Under the pieces are notes generated by a model that saw only the letters and a list, made by a program, of their open reading frames with translations, was not told where the DNA came from and made no database searches. A program made the translations under genes and the position numbers. Shown here one piece after another: positions 1-11,060 of a stretch of DNA of 64,000 nucleotides. This stretch comes from Lingula anatina. Lineage: Eukaryota > Brachiopoda > Lingulata > Lingulida > Lingulidae. Position 1 is the first letter of the stretch, and every line of letters begins with the position of its first letter. The DNA is taken from the NCBI RefSeq assembly GCF_001039355.2, contig NW_019776091.1:675993-739992 (forward strand), given 5' to 3'.

Positions 1-3000
1 GAAAAGAGAAACAATGAAATATTTGTGGATATAGTGGAAAGGGTGACAGCTGTGGTTGATGCTGATGTAAGTTCTGTTCATTGGGATAGTCTTTGTGGGA
101 TCTAATGACAAAATATGTGTCACTTCTGAACGTGAATTTGTAGTCAAGATGATATATACATGTATTTAAAAATAATTTTGCTATCAAGAAAGGTAAACAT
201 ACTTAAGCATAAACCTATCTTACTCAGTCACATAGAATAAATTTTAAATGGTAGATTCAGGATTTTCCTGAGAATGGAGGGTGGGAAACTTGCTTTGCTC
301 ACTTAGCAAATGTCAGACAGTAGTTGAGGACCATTTTACCATAATGAATATGGCACATGGACGAAAAAAAAAAAAATATATATATATATATGTTGTCTGC
401 AGGAAAAGGAGTGATCTCAGAAGCTAAGGGAAGGACATATACTCTCCCTTAATCTGCTTTCAGTTATGATCTTTTGAATCTGCATGTTGCAAGTATTTTG
501 AACAATTAAATGTTATCTAAAGAGTGTGTGTGAAGGTTTTAGGGCATAATGTTGCACATCCAAATAGACAATTTATATTATATGTATTTCAGGGCTCCCT
601 GTCTAGAGCTGAGGTCAGTGGTCAAGTTAACATGAAAAGTTTCTTAGCAGGTGCTCCAGTGATCAAGATGGGTTTATCTGAAGATCTGACAATAACAAAG
701 GGAAAGCAGAAAGGTATGGAATGTAAGGGATGAAATTTGCAAGAGTTCTTAGCAGAGTTTTTCATGATGGATTTGTTTAAACAGTAATTTTAAAAGGCAC
801 CTTAGATGTTGAAATTTAGACTTGAGGAATTTTTTCCCATAATTTCAGCACTTCTTATATTTTTACCTTATTATGCAAGAATTGCCTCTTGCGAATTGGA
901 CATGGTTTTTATGTGGGTTGTATTGTTTTAATTTGACTTGCATCTTCTTTGGACTTGTTTATTGTGGTACTGTATAGGCATGTCCATAGAACAGGATGCC
1001 TAGGGAAAAAATTGAAAAGTTTTATGCTTCTTTCAAAACATGTGTAAGTTTGCAGCTATGTGGCACCAAGGTTCAGAATGGGCATTTGAAAGTATAACAA
1101 AAACTTAACGCCCGATTCAGTTAAGTCTCATATACTAACTTATAATAGTTTTGCCATTTATAATGCAAAGCCGTAAGCATCAAATGTAATTTACATGAGA
1201 CTTCGCTAGCCAAATGTCTGTTGCTTTCACTGTCTGTTAACAATTACTTTGTGGCCAAATTATTTATTGTCTGATACTTATATCTGTATGTCTGATTGTT
1301 TGATGTTCATATGTGGATATTCTTTTACCTAGGTTATAACAAAGTTCAGATGGATGATTGTAGCTTTCATCCAAGTATAGACCTCAAGGAATTTGATAAC
1401 AATCGAGTGCTAGGAATCAAGCCCACAGAAGGAGAGGTATATATGTTCCTGTCTAAATAAACTGATAAGTTCACAAAAATTTATAATTGATGAAAGGAGT
1501 TTGATATTGAAAATAACCAATATATTACATCTGTGCGGAGAAGAAAATAATTTATTCCACTCTGAGAATAAAGGTTACACCAGACAATATTGTGAAGCAA
1601 TAAAGTATTGTCGGGTCATAATTGTTTTTATTGTAGAAAATAGATGAAGGTAAAATACAATTAAACTATTTCATGGATTATGTCAAATGATTGACAGTAT
1701 ATGAAGTGATATTTTATTCTGCGTCACAAATAATAAAGAGAATTATGTTTGTTTGTACCTTACAGCTTGTGGTAATGACTTATCACATTGGTGGAGAAAA
1801 CCTGATAAATTTACCATTCAGACTTACCCATCGCATTGAATTCTCAAGGTAAAAGTCACATCCTTTCTTTCTCCTGTCCCCCTCTCTTTTCTGGATATCT
1901 GGAACCAAAAAAGCTATTATCTGTTTTATTTTACTGAAAGGAGATAATACAGTCATTTTTGGGATGTTCATTGGCATTATTTTTCAGTATTATAGACACA
2001 TAACATAGACTGGATGCAAGAATTGTGTTATCCTTTTGTAGCACTAGGAATCTTGAGCTACATCTAAAGCTACGCTGCGAGCTTGCTCCGTCAGCCCACG
2101 CTGTTAACGTAGGACTAAAAATTCATGTGCCACGGGAGACAGGAAGGTAAATATGTGTGAACTAGAAGAAAGGGAATTATGTTTTGTCACTCACTTTTAC
2201 ATTTGATGTTCTAAGATTGACATTAAGGTGACAACTACATGCAGCATGTGCTCTATGCTTAATCAACATGTGGCAAAAGTTCTGGTTGATAGCCACAATT
2301 TCTATGCTTTCATTTCATTTGTGCACTTTGAGCATACCTAGTTTTCTACTAACATTCTTCCAGTGAATAGGTACTTTTTTTTAGTTTAATAGTTGGTTTT
2401 AACAACTTTTTTCCTGTTTGTTTAGGTGCTGATTGATGCATGTTGTATTTTGTATGTTAAATATATTTTATGTGGAGAAACAGGACCTTTAAAAACAGTA
2501 AATTATGTGTAGTGTATCCGAATTGACAGAAGTGATAGAGTAACTTATATTGACATGATATAATAGCATCTTAGTCAAATGATGAAAATATTATATTTAA
2601 ATAAACTGAACCAAAAAAAAACAAAAAAAAAAAAACAAAGTCACCCTATGTTGAAGAATGTGGATACAAAGATAATCTCATTTTTCAGTGACACATTTTT
2701 TATCACATCACACAAAATATGTCACATTTGTATTACAAATCTAGGTGTGAAATTTTGAAGAAAAATTATACAATGTTAGACAAAATGGAAAAGTAAGAAT
2801 CTGGTTGCCATAATTTTCAGAATCACTCAACAGTTCAGTTGCCCAGGTCAGTCAGCCATACTTAAACAAGAGGAAAAATGCATGCTTTGGCAAATTAAAA
2901 GGATTGAAGGGGGTTCAGAGGCTGCGTCAAGATTTATGGTAGGTACTCATAATAATATTGCTTTATGGCTGATATTACAGTTCCAAAGCATAAATAAAGG

Positions 3001-3419
3001 TTGAGGGAGTGGAGTAAGACTCTCTTACATTCTATATACTGATTCTTCATACTAGTGTCCAACACTTATTAAATTAAATGATTTTTAAAATTTTAGTATT
3101 TTTCCAAAATAAAACCATCCATTTGTCATAAAATCATTTAAATCCAACCATTTATTATTAAAACAATTGTTCAAAATCTGAATTTCTCAAACTTTGAAGT
3201 TTGTTTTCACAGTTAATTTCCCAAGACAAGAAATTGCTGAACAGTGAAGAGGTTGGCCCAGCGACACTTGACTTCGAGTTATCCAATCATGTTTGCTCAG
3301 GCCTTCAAGTGCGATTCCTTCGAGTGTTTGAACGCGAGCATTCCTATCTGCCTCAGAGATGGATTCGATACATCACAGTCCCAGATAACTATCTGTTTAA
3401 GCTCACTACAACAGAATAA
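1..3419 (+). CDS. AP4M1: AP-4 complex subunit mu (C-terminal part, 7 exons)
   Basis: AP-4 is a heterotetrameric coat adaptor at the trans-Golgi network. Its mu subunit binds tyrosine-based sorting signals in cargo tails. The coding exons are 1-66, 593-713, 1333-1436, 1766-1848, 2042-2146, 2821-2938 and 3213-3419, with the stop TAA at 3417-3419. Every intron is GT-AG and the phases join exactly (804 nt, 267 residues plus stop). The first exon reads EKRNNEIFVDIVERV, the conserved start of the mu-homology domain. Later landmarks are GQVNMKSFLAG, SFHPSIDLKEFDNNRVL, LHLKLRCEL, CMLWQIKRIEGG and HVCSGLQVRFLRVFE. The conserved C-terminal block ends with RWIRYITVPDNY and LFKLTTTE. These match animal mu-4 better than mu-1, mu-2 or mu-3 as I know those families. 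The human protein is about 453 residues and its C-terminal domain about 270, so the window holds that domain. The N-terminal longin-like half lies to the left. The assignment is firm; the species-level symbol is by homology. Confidence 0.95.
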
Positions 3420-4720
3420 CTGCAAGACTCTTTTAACTAAAAAGTTCCAGTGAACTGTCATGTTGTACTCCAATTGTAAAAGACTGATGGCAAGATAAGC
3501 TAAGCCTTGTCTTTCTTTGATACAAATGGTGGGAAATGCTAGAATTTGTATGGTGCTTCTGACAAACTTAAGAATTACAATTGGAAGCTAATTACCCATT
3601 TTGCTTTGTAAATTGTTATATGAAAAGGTAAAACACAAGAAAGAAGGCATAAAAGAGCAGTAAATATGAACTTCAATTACCTTACTACTTTTGATTACAT
3701 TAAAATGACAAAAATTGATTTTAATTCTTGCATTGGTGTGTCTTATATAGAACAGAATTTCAATTTTATTTCTGTCAAGAAAATAATTACAAGTCAAACA
3801 CTGTCCAATGCAAATAAAGCAATGTGACATACCACAATACTAAAAAAGACACTAATGCTAAAAAGACATTTCATTAAGAATCACTATTCAATCCAAAAAC
3901 AAAGTAAAGAATGTAATAACTGAATGAAGCCAAAACATCCAGTGGGTGGTGTCCCAACACCCACAGACCGTGCTTTGCTCAAGTTTTCAATAATATTTCT
4001 TCACCATATCTTATCAAATAGACAATCTATTTAACAAATGCCATAATTAGTAAGGACATTATTTGTTATAAGACTCAAATTATAAGGAACACTGTCCAAT
4101 GCAAATAAAGCAAAGAATGTTTAAACTGGATAAAGCCAAAATATCCAGTGGGTGGTGTCCCAGCACCCACAGACCGTACTTAAGAACACATTGGCTAATA
4201 TTCCTTTTACAAGCAACCATTTATTTTTAAATGAACTAAAGATAATAACCTTTAAATATACATTTGTTTAACAACAGTGAAGCACGTTCACCTGCAAAGC
4301 AGTTGTCAACACTTCAAATACTTACATTGTTCCAACAACTCTGTAATTTTTTTTCCACTTTCCAACATACCTTTTCCTCTAATCTAAATTGAATTTCATC
4401 TAGGCTGTTGCCTGAAAAAGAAAGTTGTGTACCAAAATCCATACAGGAGTTGAAGTTTATGCAAAATTTCCCTCCATGTGAGATTTTGCTTGTCTTACCA
4501 CATACCACAATATCCACGGAGATTCAAAGTGCCATTAATGCTAAAAAAGACATTTCATTAAGAAACACTATTCAATCCAAAAACAAAGCAAAGAATGTAA
4601 TAACTGAATGAAGCCAAAACATCCAGCGGGTGGTGTCCCAACACCCACAGACCGTGCTTTACCCAAGTTTTGAATAATATTAAAAACTGCACTCTAGAAT
4701 ACATTGTCTAATATTCCTTT
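3420..4720 (+). repeat. AP4M1 3' UTR/downstream region with a three-copy hairpin repeat
   Basis: Candidate polyadenylation signals AATAAA lie at 3813-3818 and 4104-4109, in the same local context (CCAATGCAAATAAAGCAA). A repeat occurs at about 3851-3996, in shortened form at about 4091-4217, and again at about 4533-4680. The first and third copies are nearly identical over about 145 bases. Each copy contains GTGGGTG, a 9-base loop, then CACCCAC (first copy 3942-3964); in the third copy one stem base has changed. A second shared segment (CTAATATTCCTTTTACAAGC) occurs at about 4175 and 4710. No open reading frame explains the block. It may be a local duplication in the 3' UTR or a small mobile element. 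Confidence 0.6.
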
Positions 4721-4904
4721 TACAAGCAAATATACTGTTCCAAATGAACAGAAGATAAACTTTTGTTAACTTTAATCGAATTTTACATTATTAGCTTGAC
4801 CTATTTTCCCCGCTTGGTTTTTTGTTTGTCTGTTTTGTGCTAGTGAAGAAAAGGATAGACTTAAACCACTATACCAAGTGTACAGGTAGAAATTGTCTTT
4901 TTAC

Positions 4905-5060
4905 TATTTTTGCCTACCTGTTTCTTTTGAAAATCCGCGGTTCATCAGTGTGACAACACTTTTCTGCTTGTGAGAATGCGGTTGCCACTGTCCATGGAAA
5001 CGTAAGCAATGATACACAATAAGCACGTCATATGTCAACGTCACGTCGTGACGTATAAAA
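4905..5060. promoter_or_regulatory. CRE-rich TATA promoter-like block, copy 1
   Basis: Positions 5038-5054 read ACGTCACG-T-CGTGACGT, an odd-centred palindrome of two CRE half-sites. TATAAAA follows directly at 5054-5060. A block of about 160 bases containing it is shared with 6835-6990 and 8680-8834. On the opposite strand, all copies keep an ATGAACCGC start, a TTTTCAAAAGAAA stretch and then AG|GTAGG, which would suit a short first coding exon with a splice donor. I cannot identify a gene attached to either direction, so the block could equally be part of a repeat element. Confidence 0.45.
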
Positions 5061-5426
5061 TTGCGCCAATGCCCATGGCTTTCTTTTTCAGACTGCATTT
5101 TAGTTGGACTACAAAAAAAAACTGTCTGGGTAATGGAACCCTGAAAGAAATTCCCATTGCGTTAAATGAGCTGAAAGGCACAATAAACCGACTAGTATTT
5201 TTTTCTGCGTACGCTCTGTCTAGGAATTGTATTTCAAAAATATCTCTCGTATATAAATTGAATACCAGTATCGTGTCTTCTGTCTTGTAGCTACTCTCCT
5301 TTTTATACTAATACGCAAAATCCATACTTAAGCGATATTATTGGATAACTTGCATATACCTTTATACGTAGGAATGGTGCTGACAGATAGGGCATGCTTC
5401 GTAGTCAGGTGTCACTTTTACCTGCG

Positions 5427-5702
5427 CAGTGGCGGATTTAGAGGGGGGGGGGGCGGGGGGGCTGACCCCTCCCCTTCGATTTCTGGTCCCCTCTTGAAAT
5501 TAGAAATTTGACCAGCTGAATCATAGTTCTAAGCCGTACCAAATGACACCGTTATCCCTGTAAAATACATTATTATTATTATTTTTTTATTTATTTATTT
5601 TTTTTTTTTGGGGGGGGGGGCGAACCCCACGCCAAGTGGGAGGGGGGGCTTCGCCTCCGCGTCCCCCCACTCCCCCTTCAAATAAACTTGAACCCGCTCC
5701 TG
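5427..5702. mobile_element. MITE-like element with CCTGCG target duplication
   Basis: The element starts CAGTGGCGGATTTAG and ends CTTGAACCCGCTCCTG. These ends are imperfect inverted repeats of each other. The 6-bp sequence CCTGCG is repeated directly on both sides (5421-5426 and 5703-5708), as expected for a target-site duplication. The inside is G-rich then C-rich, with a T/A-rich middle and no coding potential. It looks like a non-autonomous DNA transposon. The ORF reported across it on the other strand is low complexity and not a gene. Confidence 0.65.
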
Positions 5703-7036
5703 CCTGCGGAAGAACCAGGAAGCACATAATATTAATTGCGTGTAGATAGCAATCGGTGCGGGGAATAACAACGTAACCGCTTCAGATAAAATCACCAAAA
5801 ATGGTGTAGTTATTGACAAAGGTATGAAGACCAATCGGGTGCAATTTGTTGATAGCAACTTTTGAACCGATGTGATTTACATTGTATTTAGAAAGGTCCA
5901 GTGAAAATTGGTGTGAACGAATGTAACAAGTGATAGAATCTAAACGGAGAGATTTTCAAAAAGTCGGTGGCTACCCTTAGTAGTACTCATGCGCGGCTCC
6001 TACTATCCACTGAATTTTTTCTATAAGAGCCCGGGAAATAAATCAATCAATAAATCGAGAATAACATTCTCACCCCAAAAACCGCTGGTATGACGTCATC
6101 AGCAAAATACCCATACTTTATCTGAAGTCGCATTAGTCAATGAACATTAAAAGTATAGGGAAAAGCTAAATAAATGGGTCATGTTTTTGAAGTTATTGGG
6201 AAATTTATTTTCGTAGCAGGGAAGAGCGGTAAATGTCAAAGTCACACAAGGTGTTAGTTGTTTGGTTAATTTCACAACCGAAATGTAATTTTTGATGACG
6301 AGGATAAAATCTGTACATGTAAACTGGACTTCATAAATTTTCCAAATACGACGTTATAGAGACTGCATTTCTATACCAATTTAGTTTTGTTAGATGTGAA
6401 CTAGCATTTGAAGAGATTACTTGTATGAGGTAATATTGTATATTTGGACGACAAAGCATGCATAAAGGGAGATTCTTCGAAAGACAATGAAAAGAAAATA
6501 AGTGAACGGGTGATCAGTGTGAAGAGATAAAATACCACTGCGTTTGTATGATTTTGAATTTATGTTTCTATTAATCGATGACATCTAATTGTTTCTTACA
6601 TTTTTTCAACACGCAACTTCATTTTACAGACAATGTACAAAACAATTAAATGCATTCTAAATATATATGCTTTGTATTTTTGTACATGTATTCCCACTTA
6701 CGTTTGGGGACTTGGGATTGTGCAGTCAAGGAAAGGCTGAAAATAAATGAAAGGCGGGAACGATAGCCAACCAATACAGATTGCACCCTATATTACGCAC
6801 TAAACCATACAACTTTTTTTATTACTTTCCCTACCTTTTTTCTTTTGAAAAATTTCTGCGGTTCATCAGTCGCAATGTGACATCGCTTTGATGGTAGTGA
6901 GGATGCGGTTGCCACTGTCCATGGCAACGTAGACAATACACAATATACACGTCATATGTCAACGTCACGTCGTAACGCATAAAAGGCGCCATGAAAATCT
7001 GCACTCTGTCGAAACTCCATAAGAATACAGTATAAA
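5699..7036. repeat. Large direct repeat, copy 1 (left of gap)
   Basis: This 1,338-base block recurs at 7543-8880 with a constant offset of 1,844 and no indels that I can find. I noticed only a handful of single-base differences, for example near 5952/7796, 5983/7827, 6337/8181 and 6638/8482. It contains the CRE-rich block (6835-6990) and TGACGTCA at about 6091, but no convincing gene. Such high identity on either side of an N run suggests two alleles placed in tandem by the assembler. A very recent real duplication is the alternative. Confidence 0.85.
6835..6990. promoter_or_regulatory. CRE-rich promoter-like block, copy 2
   Basis: Divergent copy of 4905-5060, also present inside the right repeat at 8680-8834. 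CGTCATATGTCAACGTCACGTCGT is conserved in pieces, while the TATA box has changed to CATAAAA. On the minus strand the conserved ATGAACCGC and the GTAGG donor-like site remain, with differences between copies mostly in multiples of three. The function is unknown. Confidence 0.4.
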
Positions 7037-7542
7037 NNNNNNNNNNNNNNNNNNNNNNNNNNNNNNNNNNNNNNNNNNNNNNNNNNNNNNNNNNNNNNNN
7101 NNNNNNNNNNNNNNNNNNNNNNNNNNNNNNNNNNNNNNNNNNNNNNNNNNNNNNNNNNNNNNNNNNNNNNNNNNNNNNNNNNNNNNNNNNNNNNNNNNNN
7201 NNNNNNNNNNNNNNNNNNNNNNNNNNNNNNNNNNNNNNNNNNNNNNNNNNNNNNNNNNNNNNNNNNNNNNNNNNNNNNNNNNNNNNNNNNNNNNNNNNNN
7301 NNNNNNNNNNNNNNNNNNNNNNNNNNNNNNNNNNNNNNNNNNNNNNNNNNNNNNNNNNNNNNNNNNNNNNNNNNNNNNNNNNNNNNNNNNNNNNNNNNNN
7401 NNNNNNNNNNNNNNNNNNNNNNNNNNNNNNNNNNNNNNNNNNNNNNNNNNNNNNNNNNNNNNNNNNNNNNNNNNNNNNNNNNNNNNNNNNNNNNNNNNNN
7501 NNNNNNNNNNNNNNNNNNNNNNNNNNNNNNNNNNNNNNNNNN
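7037..7542. other. Assembly gap (N run)
   Basis: A run of 506 N. Open reading frames spanning it are artefacts of unknown residues. Confidence 0.99.
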
Positions 7543-8880
7543 CCTGCCTGCGGAAGAACCAGGAAGCACATAATATTAATTGCGTGTAGATAGCAATCGG
7601 TGCGGGGAATAACAACGTAACCGCTTCAGATAAAATCACCAAAAATGGTGTAGTTATTGACAAAGGTATGAAGACCAATCGGGTGCAATTTGTTGATAGC
7701 AACTTTTGAACCGATGTGATTTACATTGTATTTAGAAAGGTCCAGTGAAAATTGGTGTGAACGAATGTAACAAGTGATAGAATCTAAACGGAGAGAGTTT
7801 CAAAAAGTCGGTGGCTACCCTTAGTAATACTCATGCGCGGCTCCTACTATCCACTGAATTTTTTCTATAAGAGCCCGGGAAATAAATCAATCAATAAATC
7901 GAGAATAACATTCTCACCCCAAAAACCGCTGGTATGACGTCATCAGCAAAATACCCATACTTTATCTGAAGTCGCATTAGTCAATGAACATTAAAAGTAT
8001 AGGGAAAAGCTAAATAAATGGGTCATGTTTTTGAAGTTATTGGGAAATTTATTTTCGTAGCAGGGAAGAGCGGTAAATGTCAAAGTCACACAAGGTGTTA
8101 GTTGTTTGGTTAATTTCACAACCGAAATGTAATTTTTGATGACGAGGATAAAATCTGTACATGTAAACTGGACTTCATAAACTTTCCAAATACGACGTTA
8201 TAGAGACTGCAATTCTATACCAATTTAGTTTTGTTAGATGTGAACTAGCATTTGAAGAGATTACTTGTATGAGGTAATATTGTATATTTGGACGACAAAG
8301 CATGCATAAAGGGAGATTCTTCGAAAGACAATGAAAAGAAAATAAGTGAACGGGTGATCAGTGTGAAGAGATAAAATACCACTGCGTTTGTATGATTTTG
8401 AATTTATGTTTCTATTAATCGATGACATCTAATTGTTTCTTACATTTTTTCAACACGCAACTTCATTTTACAGACAATGTACAAAACAATTAAATGCATT
8501 CTAAATATATATGCTTTGTATTTTTGTACATGTATTCCCACTTACGTTTGGGGACTTGGGATTGTGCAGTCAAGGAAAGGCTGAAAATAAATGAAAGGCG
8601 GGAACGATAGCCAACCAATACAGATTGCACCCTATATTACACACTAAACCATACAACTTTTTTTATTACTTTCCCTACCTTTTTTCTTTTGAAAAATTTC
8701 TGCGGTTCATCAGTCGCAATGTGACATCGCTTTGATGGTAGTGAGGATGCGGTTGCCACTGTCCATGGCAACGTAGACAATACACAATATACACGTCATA
8801 TGTCAACGTCACGTCGTAACGCATAAAAGGCGCCATGAAAATCTGCACTCTGTCGAAACTCCATAAGAATACAGTATAAA
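7543..8880. repeat. Large direct repeat, copy 2 (right of gap)
   Basis: Second copy of the 1,338-base block, ending at the same base (CAGTATAAA) where the left copy meets the gap. To its right are an A-run (about 8901-8926) and AT-rich sequence with repeated short motifs such as GGAACATTGAAT. Confidence 0.85.
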
Positions 8881-9936
8881 AGAAAAACATATCTATTTAC
8901 AAAAAAAAAAAAAAAAAAAAAAAAAAGGAAACAACATTGAATAAAGAAAAATTACTGCATAAAAAATGGAACATTGAATGAAAAAGAGAATATTGCATAA
9001 AATTTTGGAACATTGAATAACAAAACTTACAATTGAATAAAATATACATTTATTGAATATTGCAACACATATCATGCCATACACTATCAGTCTATCACAC
9101 ATACATGTACACGATGTCGCATATTATTTTACTTGGATTACGGGCCTCCTTGTTTTGGTTTAGAGCTTTATTTCAAAAATACTGTGGATAACTTTTGAAT
9201 ATTGAATGCTAGTAACCGTTTAGCCATTTTTTAAAGTTCTTGTTTCATTTAGTTTTACATTTTTGTTTTACCGGTTTTTTTGTTCATGCAGATAGTGTTG
9301 CTGTAACTGTGTTACAAATCCCATGCCCATCACAGGGTACAACGTGATCACTTTTTCCATCCAGTTTTCTGCTCAGAATTCTAAACAAAAGAGTCTTACA
9401 AAATGGGTAGGGTGCAAAAATTAGAGATGAAAAACACTAAGTAGAAAGACTTTTGTGAATACGTTTTCAAAATACTTACCTCAATACCCATGTCTGCTTA
9501 CACCATAGGGCCCTTACGGGCCTATATCACCGCGTCCTTTTCTAAATTCGTTCGTCCCGAACTGAATAATTGATAACAAATCTTTGCCGCTCATGAGACT
9601 TCTTGTTTGGTTTCGAATTAAAATATTTGTTTTTAACCCCAGAACTATTAAGTTTTATTAAAATTTAAAGAATGCTTTAACAATAAAATATTTTAGTCAA
9701 ACAATGTGAACAAACTGCAAAATATACATTGCTATTAAAATAATACTAATAATAGACCCTACAAAGTAAACCTGTCAGTGAAAACTATATTCTGTGACCC
9801 TGGTAAAAGGTGTACGGTAAAAGACAACATGGGGGCCATCCAGAATAGAAGAATCGAGTATCAACTGGTCCAAAGCTCAAATATGGCGGACCCTGCATGA
9901 AAGGAAGATCGCTTAATCCTGTAATGGTCTCTCCGC

Positions 9937-10019
9937 CTCTCACACGCCTCCCCACGCGCCTGGTCGAATGGAACCGAATTTAAAATTACTGGGACGATGC
10001 GTGGGGAGGCGTGTGAGAG
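9937..10019. repeat. Perfect 21-bp-arm inverted repeat
   Basis: Left arm 9937-9957 (CTCTCACACGCCTCCCCACGC) and right arm 9999-10019 are exact reverse complements, separated by 41 bases. The arms are CpG-rich in an AT-rich setting. Nearby, an ATGGCGG site lies at about 9894. It could be a cruciform-forming site, the ends of a small insertion, or a stem in a transcript. Confidence 0.7.
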
Positions 10020-10849
10020 AACTGCTGGACGTCAAAAATCCCTCATTCATCCTCACCCTTACCTCCATCCTTGATTAACGAACCTGGAGATCCAGTTTTC
10101 TGCAGTTTTGAACTCATTTCGATTTGCATGTTAATACAACGCACATAGATTTTAATAATGAATGCTGTTTATCATATAGAAGCGCCACTGAAACTGTTGT
10201 GAAGTGTCCTCATCCTCTACCTTAGCCCTCCCCATCCCGACCTCTTTATCAGTAAGAAAAATCAAATGCGTAGTTACTACCAAGCTAACTGTTTATTCTA
10301 ATATTGTATTGCACAAAAAGTTTCACTCTGAAATAAAAAAAATAATGTAACCAAATTTCAGCAAGACTCTCCAGTACATCTGTCATTATTTGAGGAAAAC
10401 AAATACTAGTATTTTGAAGTAAGAGGGAAAATAATCGACTGCAGCAGAAAGTCATTTTCTTGTCCTAAACAGATCTGACTGTACAAATAGCACAGTAAGT
10501 TTATAGTAGAGTTGAATAAAGAAGAGGTCCCATCTTATACGTTCTTCGAATCAACCGAATTTCAAACTACGCCAACAGTTAAGTATTCAATAAGTTTCAT
10601 CTAAAATATTTGTATCATACTCAAAGCCCTGTTGGCAGGACTCATACATAAATTAATTATGGAATTTCTCAATCATTACTGGCTCAATATACCTTATTTG
10701 GTGCAGCGTGTATCTATATACACTACTGACGAGAAAAAACTCTTTAGCGGGATATTTGTATTCCAAGATTCACAGACCGAAGAATGACGGCCTTCATGTT
10801 TCAATACGAAAAAAAAACGGAAAATCGAACAGTCGTGAACGGCAAATAT

Positions 10850-11060
10850 GTATATTAAAATGGCGACGTACCTCTCTGGGATACAAATATCAAAGCGTAA
10901 GTTGCTGTTTTTGATGAGAAATGTCCCACGGGGCCGTTGTTGTGGTTGGTTGCTGCTGACGTTGGAGACAACCGTTACTTTACGTCACAGTGATTGACGT
11001 CGACGTCAATGACGTGGGGATGCTTGACCAAAATGGCGGAACAAAGATATTATGTTAATT
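10850..11060 (+). promoter_or_regulatory. CpG-rich promoter-like region with CRE palindrome and ATGGCG sites
   Basis: ATTGACGTCGACGTCAAT at 10993-11010 is a perfect 18-bp palindrome carrying two CRE half-sites. Further CRE-like TACGTCAC (10981) and ATGACGTGG (11010) flank it. AAAATGGCG occurs at about 10857 and at about 11029. The first is followed by a short open frame and a good donor (AAGC|GTAAGT); the second, in the form CAAAATGGCGGAAC, resembles a YY1 site over a start codon. These are features of an animal promoter and first exon. No downstream exons could be joined, so the transcript is not established. Confidence 0.4.

Noticed and set aside
6831..7702. Long minus-strand ORFs of 205-246 codons
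   Set aside because: Most of their length is the N gap, so they are not real frames.
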